Of a DNA stretch of 5,966 nucleotides, positions 1-5,442 are shown in pieces; the first letter of the stretch is position 1; the number at the start of each line of letters is the position of its first letter. Origin of the DNA: Oligoflexales bacterium. Lineage in GTDB: Bacteria > Bdellovibrionota > Oligoflexia > Oligoflexales > Oligoflexaceae. The stretch lies in NCBI GenBank assembly GCA_015232735.1, contig JADFZC010000171.1, forward strand, positions 1 to 5,966, read 5' to 3'. The notes beneath the pieces are model-generated. The model saw only the letters and a list, made by a program, of their open reading frames with translations. It was not told where the DNA came from and ran no database searches. The translations under genes were made by a program, and so were the position numbers.

Positions 1-56
1 GTAAAGACGGGCTTATTGAGTTTCTTTATGGTAAAAAGAACCGGTATCTTAGTCAT
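1..56 (-). CDS. Possible start of an unidentified gene, cut by window edge
   Basis: An ATG at 56-54 on the minus strand opens a frame that stays open to the window edge (18 codons, beginning MTKIPVLFTIKK). It overlaps the last 8 bases of the truncated desulfurase frame, an arrangement typical of translationally coupled genes. Upstream purines (an AAGGG about 10 bases before the ATG and an AGG 5 bases before it) could serve as a weak ribosome binding site. No family can be recognised from 18 residues. It may equally be a chance open frame, or the continuation of the desulfurase locus after a frameshift, although its residues do not resemble the next expected desulfurase segment. Confidence 0.2.
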   Translation of the reverse strand, partial: MTKIPVLFTIKKLNKPVF

Positions 57-519
57 GAGGACCTAACCCTTCTAGGAATTGCGCTACTTTAAGTTTCATC
101 TCATCCCAGGCAGCGGCATTGCCATATACCTGCTGGTCTTCAGGGGCCAGATATGTTACCTGAAAACCTATGGTTTCCAAAAACCTGCAGGTATTTGTTA
201 CCGAGGGATGCTCAAGCCGGGTTGTTATTATATGGTTTTTCTTTGAGCCTGCCAGATAATCAAAATACACACCTTTGAGCACAGTGTTGTTTCCCTCTGT
301 GGCGCAACCGTTCACAACTATGTCATCCTCCTCACCCGCTCCTATGCACGAGTAGAGTTTATTCATTGCAATCTCCAATGATTCATGAACCTTGGACCCA
401 AAAATGTGTAATGAATTGGGGTTGCCGAAATCCTTCGAGAAATATGGGATCATAATCCCGGTCACTTCAGGGTCGACCATTGTTGTTGCGTTATTGTCCA
501 GATACACTCGGCGTTCCAC
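49..519 (-). CDS. Cysteine desulfurase (NifS/IscS-like), N-terminal part only; probably non-functional
   Basis: The family consists of PLP-dependent class V aminotransferase-fold enzymes of about 400 residues that take sulfur from L-cysteine for Fe-S cluster assembly. This frame has 156 residues. It begins with the hallmark YLDNNATT (6-13), followed by FGNPNSLH (31-38), the GCATEGNN loop (71-78) that corresponds to the (S/G)xxTE PLP-phosphate segment, and EHPSV (103-107), whose histidine stacks on PLP in NifS. Similarity fades after about residue 127 (LAPEDQQ). The last 25 or so residues do not look like the family, and a TAA at 51-49 ends the frame. The PLP-binding lysine (about residue 200) and the catalytic cysteine (about 325) are therefore absent, and desulfurase activity is not expected. 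The start is GTG at 519-517, with GAGG 8 bases upstream. Homology begins at the start, so the 5' end looks intact and the damage lies at the 3' side. It could be a decaying remnant or a rearranged gene; a sequencing or assembly error is also possible. No iscU, nifU or iscR gene is beside it. Confidence 0.8.
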   Translation of the reverse strand: MERRVYLDNNATTMVDPEVTGIMIPYFSKDFGNPNSLHIFGSKVHESLEIAMNKLYSCIGAGEEDDIVVNGCATEGNNTVLKGVYFDYLAGSKKNHIITTRLEHPSVTNTCRFLETIGFQVTYLAPEDQQVYGNAAAWDEMKLKVAQFLEGLGPHD

Positions 520-606
520 TTGACGTACCTCACTTAAGGTGGTGATTTTGAATTATGGAATCTTAACACAGGCCCCAAAAAGCTGACCGGTATTAGGGAT
601 ATATCC

Positions 607-612
607 ATTATA
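607..612 (-). promoter_or_regulatory. Candidate -10 box for the desulfurase remnant
   Basis: The minus strand reads TATAAT here, a perfect sigma-70 -10 match, about 88 bases upstream of the GTG start. The hexamer 17 bases upstream (TCACCT on the minus strand, 630-635) is a poor -35 box. If the promoter is used, it probably needs an activator. The 9-bp inverted repeat at 612-654 begins right at its upstream edge. Confidence 0.25.
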
Positions 613-654
613 TTAAGCTTATGACACAAAGGTGAGCGGCGACGCAAGCTTAAT
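612..654. repeat. 9-bp perfect inverted repeat with 25-bp spacer
   Basis: ATTAAGCTT at 612-620 is the exact reverse complement of AAGCTTAAT at 646-654. Each arm itself contains the palindrome AAGCTT. The element lies directly upstream of the TATAAT box on the minus strand, where an activator or repressor could bind. It could also fold as RNA on either strand. Confidence 0.45.
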
Positions 655-677
655 GATTGCAGCAAAAACCGCTTTGT
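626..677. other. Potential bulged stem enclosing a small hairpin
   Basis: ACAA (626-629) can pair with TTGT (674-677). After a 5-base one-sided bulge, AGCGG (635-639) can pair with CCGCT (669-673). The 29-base loop contains GCAA (644-647) that can pair with TTGC (657-660). This fold competes with the 612-654 inverted repeat because the two share the 646-654 arm. Mutually exclusive folds are a property of some regulatory leaders, but no known riboswitch class is recognised and no transcript start is known. Confidence 0.2.
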
Positions 678-692
678 ACAAAAGATAAGATT

Positions 693-721
693 TTGAATTA
701 CCCAATAAATAAGGGTATAAG
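693..721 (+). promoter_or_regulatory. Candidate sigma-70 promoter for the lipoprotein at 894
   Basis: TTGAAT (693-698, 4 of 6 to consensus) is followed after 17 bases by TATAAG (716-721, 5 of 6). The spacer contains TACCC (699-703), nine bases, then GGGTA (713-717), a 5-bp inverted repeat lying between the two boxes. Transcription would begin near 728 and give a leader of about 165 bases, unusually long for a simple gene, running through the GC-rich hairpins at 767-814. Confidence 0.35.
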
Positions 722-766
722 AGAAAAGGATACGATTTTTTTACCTTAAATGATGCTAAACAGTCG

Positions 767-814
767 CAGGCGCCTTGGGCGAACGCGGGTGCGCCCTGGC
801 AAGTTGAGGCTTGC
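767..814 (+). other. GC-rich stretch with two adjacent potential hairpins
   Basis: CAGGCGC (767-773) can pair with GCGCCCTG (791-798), leaving one bulged base. An alternative 5-bp stem pairs GGGCG (777-781) with CGCCC (792-796). Immediately after, GCAAG (799-803) and CTTGC (810-814) form a perfect 5-bp stem closing a 6-base loop. No U-run follows directly, so this does not read as a standard terminator. It may structure the mRNA leader of the downstream lipoprotein gene. Confidence 0.25.
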
Positions 815-893
815 ACAGGATTTGGCTGTAAAATGTTAATATTTTTTAGGTTTTTAGATCGACAAGAACCGCAGAGAAGAAAAGGGTAAGATA

Positions 894-2282
894 ATGAAGA
901 CGAACCGACTTGCGACTTTTTCGCTTGCAGGAATTATCGGTCTCATCAGCTCAGGCTGTGGAGACACCGTACAGGTTGTTGAAGCCAGCGGCAACGCCAT
1001 AATGGTTCTTGACATAATCAAAGACAAGCCGATAAATGAACTCCAAATGACAGTCAACCGCATAAGGGTATGGCTGAGCACCCCAAACAACAACGGACCG
1101 GGAGTTGTTGACAAGATAGACCAGTATGCGGTTGAAATCTGGGCCACTTTGGCAGGCGAACCTAATCCGAGATACCATTTGATAGACGGTCTGAGAGACG
1201 ACGGTACGGGAAATCTCTTTCCTCCCGGGAACGAACCCGGCATCATACGCTATGATTTAAGAAACACTACCGGCAATGAAATCAGCCATTATCTTGTCAC
1301 CTCGGTTGATGGTCTGGTCCTGGCAGAATTGCCGGCGCATCGCCAGATTCAGGAGGAAATCTCCACAAACAAGGGAAGCACCATAACCACTTCGCTCAAG
1401 ATGATAGATGCAGCTTCAATCGACAGGCTGTCCCCATGGGCCAATGTGAAATACAGGAAACTCTACGGCGGCGCGAATGATTCCATGACACAAAGCCCAG
1501 CCATATTCTCGCGGACAAGATCCGATAAAAATGCCGGATTCTCCGTCAAGGGAAAGATGGGCTGCGCTGTCCAGGCAAAAGACGCTGCCGGAAATCTTCA
1601 GTCCAGGAGATTTCAGCTTGGGGACGTGGAACTGGGTGATGTCATACACAGGCCGATGGGACTTGTAAAGCTTCAAAGCTCCTCAGAAACCGCGAGTGCC
1701 TCTTCAGGAAATCAAATAAGTCCCAGCAGCGGAAATTATTTGAGGATCGATTGGACGGAGTACTGGTATCTGACCGGAATAAATATCAGAAGCGGAACAT
1801 TCAGGATGTTTCAGGCAAAAACAGCCCCTTTTTATACTGTCAGGGAACTCCCCAACGTGGATGAGCTGGCAACTGAGCCGCAACCGTCGAGCTTCGAAAA
1901 TCTTGTCAGGACATGCAATCACAGCGCAGGCCCGGATGGAAAATTCTACATGTTTTCCCTGAAGGTCCAAAGCGAAGGGGCTGACATTCCCCCTGCACTT
2001 GCGCCGGAAACAGCCACCTACTCCGAAGGATCTTCAAACAGTTATTGCGACAAGCTTGAAGCCAAATACGTTGGAACAAACGATGATAGAAAAAGCATCG
2101 ATTTGAAACCGGCTGATTTTGGATGCGGCTTTAACACGGGTGCAATCGGAGGCACTTGGAATGGAACAACTCTCAAGCATGAGGCGGCAATCACGGGCAA
2201 TACGTCAGCTTCCCACTTTTATGTCGAGCAAAGCCCGATCGTAACCGTCAATTATGGGGAAAACAAGCCGGCAGCCAAATGA
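894..2282 (+). CDS. Predicted exported lipoprotein, unknown family
   Basis: This 462-residue protein starts at ATG with a ribosome binding site AAAGGG 7 bases upstream. Residues 1-22 form a lipoprotein-type signal: basic K2 and R5, a hydrophobic core (LAGIIGLI), then ISSGC with Cys22 as the acylation site. The -3 position is Ser rather than Leu, so the lipobox is acceptable but not ideal. Residue +2 is Gly rather than Asp. A serine-rich low-complexity stretch at about 262-280 divides the mature protein into two parts. The mature part has four further cysteines (224, 341, 385, 411), an even number compatible with two disulfides outside the cytoplasm. The C-terminal part has alternating polar and hydrophobic residues that suggest beta structure (inference). 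No enzyme motif or known domain is recognised. It abuts the convergent lipoprotein gene with no spacer. Gene reality is well supported by length, start signals and signal peptide; function is unknown. Confidence 0.85.
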   Translation: MKTNRLATFSLAGIIGLISSGCGDTVQVVEASGNAIMVLDIIKDKPINELQMTVNRIRVWLSTPNNNGPGVVDKIDQYAVEIWATLAGEPNPRYHLIDGLRDDGTGNLFPPGNEPGIIRYDLRNTTGNEISHYLVTSVDGLVLAELPAHRQIQEEISTNKGSTITTSLKMIDAASIDRLSPWANVKYRKLYGGANDSMTQSPAIFSRTRSDKNAGFSVKGKMGCAVQAKDAAGNLQSRRFQLGDVELGDVIHRPMGLVKLQSSSETASASSGNQISPSSGNYLRIDWTEYWYLTGINIRSGTFRMFQAKTAPFYTVRELPNVDELATEPQPSSFENLVRTCNHSAGPDGKFYMFSLKVQSEGADIPPALAPETATYSEGSSNSYCDKLEAKYVGTNDDRKSIDLKPADFGCGFNTGAIGGTWNGTTLKHEAAITGNTSASHFYVEQSPIVTVNYGENKPAAK

Positions 2283-3812
2283 CTATAACGCCAATATCAT
2301 AGGCGCACTGACAAACCAGCCGCCCCATGCCTGGGATATTATCCTGGCCGTTGAACGCACATCGGCACCCCCGCCGCCTCCACCCGTTTTTTGAACCGAT
2401 GGAAAATAATTGATATAGGTGGCAAGATTCCATTCCAATGGAGTCCCATGAAAATAATTCCTGTAGTTCATATTAGCTTCAGTAATCTCCCTTTGAGTCT
2501 CAAACCTTGTCGGCATAAAGTCAGCCAGGTTTGCCGGGGGGTTGAAATACAGGTTTTTAAGGCTTATCTCCGCAACCTCACCGGTCACTTCACTTCTGAC
2601 GGATGCCTTGTCATTATTTACGATATTCAAAAGATTCTCAAACCCGGCGTTTGTCATTCTGGACCATGGAATCAGACGTGCAGGATTCAATCCCAGAAAG
2701 TTCTGGGCAATATCGCTCGTGGCTTCAACTTCCTCGACTTTACGTGCCTTGACCATCTTCCATGCTTCATAGGCGAGATTGACCGCATCCTTCAGATTTG
2801 CGAAGGCTCCTTGAAGCAGCTGGGGATTTTCGACAGCAAAAAGCTTGTATTTGCCCGCATAGTCTTTTACAATTTTTGCCCGTCTTTCCGATGTAAGCCC
2901 TTCGATTTCCCTGAATCCAAGAAGATCGTTATCAAATCCAAGCGCCTTGGCCAGGCTCTCGTTGAGATCCAGTATCGTATCAAGGTTAAGAGCGCATGTT
3001 ACCAGCAAATTATGAATGGACAGCTTTATGGAAGCCAGAACAGCCTTTCTCTCCGCCTCACCGACCAGAATATAGCGGTCAAGGTTGTTTGGGAACGGCT
3101 CTACGCTTTTACCGTTGCTGACGATTGTTCCATACAGGATCTTATTGTCAAACACAATAAATCCTTCAGGGGGCATTTGCGCAGGTTTCTCGGCACCATA
3201 GGCAAACTGTATTTTGGAGATTGACTTGTACATGTTTTCAAGCTCAGGAAGCACGCTGTTCATAAGGTAAGACTGGAAATCCTTCACCCGCAGAAACGGG
3301 GCGTTTGTGGCATCAGCTCCCTTGAACGGCTCGGTCACATATCTGAAACCGGTATTCCAGTTCTGATTTGGCAGAAAAGTGTTGATACCCGTGGCAGACG
3401 CTTTTATAAGGCTTATGTAAAAGCTGTGAGTCGTCTTGTCCCTGGCTGCTCCGGCCTGAGATTTCTCAAAGAGGCCTTCCAGACGATATACGATGGACTG
3501 CAGCTTCGCCATAGGGATGTAAAATGCTGCGACAAACTGAAGATCCGGAGGATAACTGTCATAATTCTGTTTCAATTCCCTGATAAGGTCTGAAAGGGCA
3601 TACTTGTCGGCAACAGTCGTTATTTTTTCCGACATTTGCATATACTGTGGGGTCAGATTCTCCCTGCTGACAAATTTGCCTGAAAGAGCGATGCTCTCGG
3701 CGGAACCTGCGGATTCCCTGCTGCCTGTTATATTACCTATTTTGCATGATCCCAAAAAAATGACAACCATGCTTGCCCAAAATGAGCCGATTATCAACTT
3801 GCTCCCAAACAC
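2283..3812 (-). CDS. Predicted exported lipoprotein, unknown family, with poly-glycine near C-terminus
   Basis: This 509-residue protein starts at GTG (3812-3810), with AAAGGAG ending 6 bases upstream, a strong ribosome binding site that fixes the start. The signal has Lys5, a hydrophobic stretch (about 6-20) and the lipobox LGSC, with Cys23 lipidated and Lys at +2. A polar Gly/Ser/Glu-rich tether follows (about 24-45). Most of residues 55-415 reads as amphipathic helix, for example the segments around 70-120 and 255-400, with only one other cysteine (273). Near the end, six consecutive glycines (477-482) separate the main body from a 27-residue tail rich in Trp and hydrophobic residues (WGGWF at 496-500). 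No domain is recognised. Its own promoter candidate lies at 3932-3960. The stop codon TAG directly abuts the stop of the opposing lipoprotein, so the two could be partners, but this is inference from position alone. Confidence 0.85.
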   Translation of the reverse strand: MFGSKLIIGSFWASMVVIFLGSCKIGNITGSRESAGSAESIALSGKFVSRENLTPQYMQMSEKITTVADKYALSDLIRELKQNYDSYPPDLQFVAAFYIPMAKLQSIVYRLEGLFEKSQAGAARDKTTHSFYISLIKASATGINTFLPNQNWNTGFRYVTEPFKGADATNAPFLRVKDFQSYLMNSVLPELENMYKSISKIQFAYGAEKPAQMPPEGFIVFDNKILYGTIVSNGKSVEPFPNNLDRYILVGEAERKAVLASIKLSIHNLLVTCALNLDTILDLNESLAKALGFDNDLLGFREIEGLTSERRAKIVKDYAGKYKLFAVENPQLLQGAFANLKDAVNLAYEAWKMVKARKVEEVEATSDIAQNFLGLNPARLIPWSRMTNAGFENLLNIVNNDKASVRSEVTGEVAEISLKNLYFNPPANLADFMPTRFETQREITEANMNYRNYFHGTPLEWNLATYINYFPSVQKTGGGGGGADVRSTARIISQAWGGWFVSAPMILAL

Positions 3813-3912
3813 CGCATTCTCCTTTTTGGCTGTATATTGTTTTCTTAATTGTTATGGCACCAATCATTAAAACATGTCGACTCTGACTCAAATATAATGA
3901 CTTTTGCCAAAC

Positions 3913-3928
3913 GATAAAACAGTTTATC
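3913..3928. promoter_or_regulatory. Candidate operator overlapping the lipoprotein transcription start
   Basis: GATAAA (3913-3918) and TTTATC (3923-3928) are exact reverse complements separated by four bases. The element lies just downstream of the minus-strand TATAAT at 3932-3937, so the predicted start near 3925 falls inside it. That is a typical place for a repressor site. The regulator is unknown. Confidence 0.35.
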
Positions 3929-3931
3929 CAA

Positions 3932-3960
3932 ATTATACGGAATGTAGCTTGAAACAGCAA
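3932..3960 (-). promoter_or_regulatory. Candidate sigma-70 promoter for the minus-strand lipoprotein
   Basis: On the minus strand TTGCTG (3960-3955) is followed after exactly 17 bases by a perfect TATAAT (3937-3932). The -35 box matches only the TTG of the consensus, so strength is uncertain. Transcription would start near 3925 and give a leader of about 113 bases before the GTG at 3812. Confidence 0.45.
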
Positions 3961-3972
3961 TAGATGTTATCG

Positions 3973-3987
3973 ATATTTAGTAAATAT
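3973..3987. promoter_or_regulatory. Perfect AT-rich palindrome, candidate regulator site
   Basis: ATATTTA-G-TAAATAT is a perfect 7+1+7 palindrome. It ends 12 bp beyond the -35 box of the minus-strand promoter and lies about 147 bp upstream of the first radical SAM start. A dimeric regulator could control either or both genes from here. A further half-site-like ATATTTA occurs at 4052-4058. Confidence 0.4.
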
Positions 3988-4083
3988 AAGTCCTGACAAA
4001 CTGCATAAGAACTACCAAAACACAAGCCGGAAGTGGGCAGCCTGCGAAATAATATTTAAACTCAATCTATGGTATTTTTCATT

Positions 4084-4112
4084 TTACTGTTTTACAATCT
4101 CTCTCACAGTAA
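4084..4112 (+). promoter_or_regulatory. 7-bp inverted repeat just upstream of the radical SAM ribosome binding site
   Basis: TTACTGT (4084-4090) is the exact reverse complement of ACAGTAA (4106-4112), with a 15-base spacer holding TACAAT (4093-4098). Two U-G pairs could extend the stem outward in RNA. It ends 8 bases before the GGAG at 4121. It could be a protein operator over the core promoter, or an RNA hairpin affecting translation. TTTTAC is also repeated directly at 4082-4087 and 4090-4095. Confidence 0.35.
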
Positions 4113-4133
4113 GGCACCTTGGAGACATTTGAA

Positions 4134-5429
4134 ATGAAAATAATCTTTGTCAGACCAAACATGATAAACGAAAGACAGTCTGATGCCATGGAGCCGCTTG
4201 CATTCGCAGTTCTTTCAGCGCTCACTCCGGACGATATCGAGACAAATCTGTATGATGACCGCGTCGAGGAGATAGACTACGATGACAAATGCGATCTCGT
4301 TGCGATCTCGGTTGAGACATTTACCGCAAAAAGAGCTTACAATATAGCACTTGAGTACCGGAAACGAAATATACCGGTTATCATGGGGGGATTTCATACG
4401 ACATTCCTGCCCGAGGAAAGCCTTATGTTCGCCGATTCAGTAGTGGTTGGCGACGCGGAGATAAGCTGGCCGCAGGTGATCGCCGACCTGCGAAAGGGAT
4501 CGCTTAAACGAATGTATCAAAACACTGTCACATCACTTGATAACATCGAGTTCTCAAGGAGGATTTTCGAAAACAAGCCCTATAACAAAATATCTCCCGT
4601 ACAATTCTCGAGAGGATGCAAACATCACTGCGATTTTTGTTCGGTAAAAGCCTTTTACGGAAAGAACCTGATGCAAAGGCCTCTCGATGAGGTCGTCAAG
4701 GAAATAGAAAACATTAAAAACAGGTATATCTTTTTTGCTGACGACAATCTCTTTTTCAATCCCAAAATTGCGAAAGAACTGTTTCAAAGACTCACTTCTC
4801 TTGGTGTAAAATGGGCCTGCCAGATGAGCCTGGATGTCGCAAAAAACGAGGAACTTCTTATTCTGATGAGAAAAAGCGGGTGCATCTCGGCACTGATAGG
4901 TTTTGAGTCCCTTGACGTTCACAATCTCATGCAAATGAAAAAAAGCGTCAATACCAGATACGAATATAAGGACATTGTAAAAAAATTTAACAATAACGGT
5001 ATAATGCTGTTCGGAACCTTCGTTATCGGTTACGACTTCGATACGAGGGAATCTTTTGAAAAAACCCTTGATTTCGCCATTGAATCGAAAATGTGCCTTG
5101 CACAGTTCAATCCCCTCATGCCCATGCCTGGAACAACCCTGTATGAAAAATTCAGGAGCGAAGGCCGTCTAATCTATGACAAATGGTGGCTTGACCCCGA
5201 GTATAGATATGGAAAGGCCATGTTTGTTCCAAAAAACATGACCCCTGATGAGCTTTCAGAGGGAATTCACGATATTCGCATCAAGTTCAACAAATACAGC
5301 TCGATAATCAAAAGATCATTCAGCAAAGCCAACGCCGGCAACCTCAGCAACCTCATGTGGTATACCGTCACCAACCTGGTGACAAAAAGGGAAATCCTGC
5401 GCAAGAATAACCGCATTCTCGGAATATGA
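4134..5429 (+). CDS. B12-binding domain radical SAM protein, first of tandem pair
   Basis: This 431-residue protein has the class B (cobalamin-dependent) radical SAM layout. The N-terminal B12-binding Rossmann domain spans about 1-130, with DLVAISVETFT (54-64), VIMGGFHTTFLPEE (82-95) and VVVGDAE (103-109). As in BchE-type members, no DxHxxG histidine motif is seen, so cobalamin would bind base-off without a lower histidine. The radical SAM domain has CxxxCxxC (C162, C166, C169; RGCKHHCDFC), then FFADDNLFFNP (200-210), a GFES strand (256-259) and PMPGTTLYEKF (330-340). A C-terminal extension (about 370-431) resembles the one common in this subgroup. Family members methylate unactivated carbons or do other radical chemistry on lipids and natural products (BchE, HpnP, HpnR); the substrate here is unknown. 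The start is ATG 4134, with GGAG 9 bases upstream. An in-frame TTG at 4119 would overlap that GGAG, and the paralog also begins at the equivalent MK/MR. It lies 13 bp before its paralog, so an operon is likely. Confidence 0.92.
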   Translation: MKIIFVRPNMINERQSDAMEPLAFAVLSALTPDDIETNLYDDRVEEIDYDDKCDLVAISVETFTAKRAYNIALEYRKRNIPVIMGGFHTTFLPEESLMFADSVVVGDAEISWPQVIADLRKGSLKRMYQNTVTSLDNIEFSRRIFENKPYNKISPVQFSRGCKHHCDFCSVKAFYGKNLMQRPLDEVVKEIENIKNRYIFFADDNLFFNPKIAKELFQRLTSLGVKWACQMSLDVAKNEELLILMRKSGCISALIGFESLDVHNLMQMKKSVNTRYEYKDIVKKFNNNGIMLFGTFVIGYDFDTRESFEKTLDFAIESKMCLAQFNPLMPMPGTTLYEKFRSEGRLIYDKWWLDPEYRYGKAMFVPKNMTPDELSEGIHDIRIKFNKYSSIIKRSFSKANAGNLSNLMWYTVTNLVTKREILRKNNRILGI

Positions 5430-5442
5430 GAGGTCAAATCAC

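Larger units (their letters stand above)
544..700. repeat. 12-bp direct repeat, copies at 544-555 and 689-700
   Basis: GATTTTGAATTA occurs identically at 544-555 and 689-700, 145 bp apart and in the same orientation, within one intergenic region. The bases on either side of the two copies differ, so this is not the edge of a longer duplication. The right-hand copy contains the TTGAAT that serves as the -35 box of a candidate promoter. It could be a pair of regulator sites or a coincidence in AT-rich sequence. Confidence 0.45.
520..893. other. Divergent intergenic region, no gene seen
   Basis: This 374-bp spacer separates the start codons of the minus-strand desulfurase remnant and the plus-strand lipoprotein. 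I see no convincing protein frame in it; the 65-codon minus-strand frame at 619-816 has no ribosome binding site that I can see and a composition unlike a protein. It holds the direct repeat, inverted repeats, hairpins and promoter-like boxes listed separately. Its middle (about 760-815) is distinctly GC-rich, while the flanks are AT-rich. Confidence 0.7.
3813..4133. other. AT-rich divergent control region
   Basis: This 321-bp spacer lies between the divergent starts of the lipoprotein (minus) and the first radical SAM gene (plus). No coding frame in it is convincing. It contains a promoter candidate for the minus-strand gene, three palindromic elements (3913-3928, 3973-3987, 4084-4112) and an 8-bp repeat AAATATAA at 3890-3897 and 3982-3989. 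I looked for a cobalamin riboswitch, which would suit the downstream B12 enzymes, and saw no B12-box-like sequence. No strong plus-strand -35/-10 pair stands out; TACAAT at 4093-4098 is the best -10, but it has no good -35. Confidence 0.7.

Noticed and set aside
620..720. Cyclic-di-GMP (GEMM) riboswitch suggested by GACGCAAGC at 641-649
   Set aside because: Only this short piece resembles the family core. The paired receptor stem and remaining conserved bases are not visible.
619..816. 65-codon minus-strand frame in the intergenic spacer
   Set aside because: No ribosome binding site seen, composition unlike a protein, and it crosses the GC-rich hairpins and candidate promoter.
854..1246. 130-codon minus-strand frame opposite the start of the plus-strand lipoprotein
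   Set aside because: It is antisense to the signal peptide region of a well-supported gene, with no recognisable domain or start signal.
2289..2305. CGCC-N9-GGCG as a terminator between the convergent genes
   Set aside because: The stem has only 4 bp, it lies inside the end of the minus-strand coding sequence, and no T-run follows on either strand.
2334..2344. GGATA-T-TATCC palindrome near the end of the minus-strand lipoprotein
   Set aside because: It is short and inside coding sequence, with no promoter nearby. Most likely chance.
2391..3224. 277-codon plus-strand open frame opposite the minus-strand lipoprotein
   Set aside because: It lies wholly antisense to a gene with a signal peptide and strong ribosome binding site, lacks a convincing start context, and its residues do not resemble a folded protein. 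It is best read as a shadow frame.
3851..3870. Sigma-54 type -24/-12 promoter suggested by TGGCACC
   Set aside because: The -24 half is good, but the expected TTGC at -12 is absent (TTAAA is found instead).
3813..4133. Cobalamin or SAM riboswitch ahead of the B12-radical SAM genes
   Set aside because: Looked for because it would fit the cofactors, but no B12-box-like or SAM-riboswitch-like core was found.
4554..4934. 126-codon minus-strand frame opposite the radical SAM core
   Set aside because: It is antisense to the conserved cysteine motif region of the radical SAM gene and is explained by codon use on the other strand.
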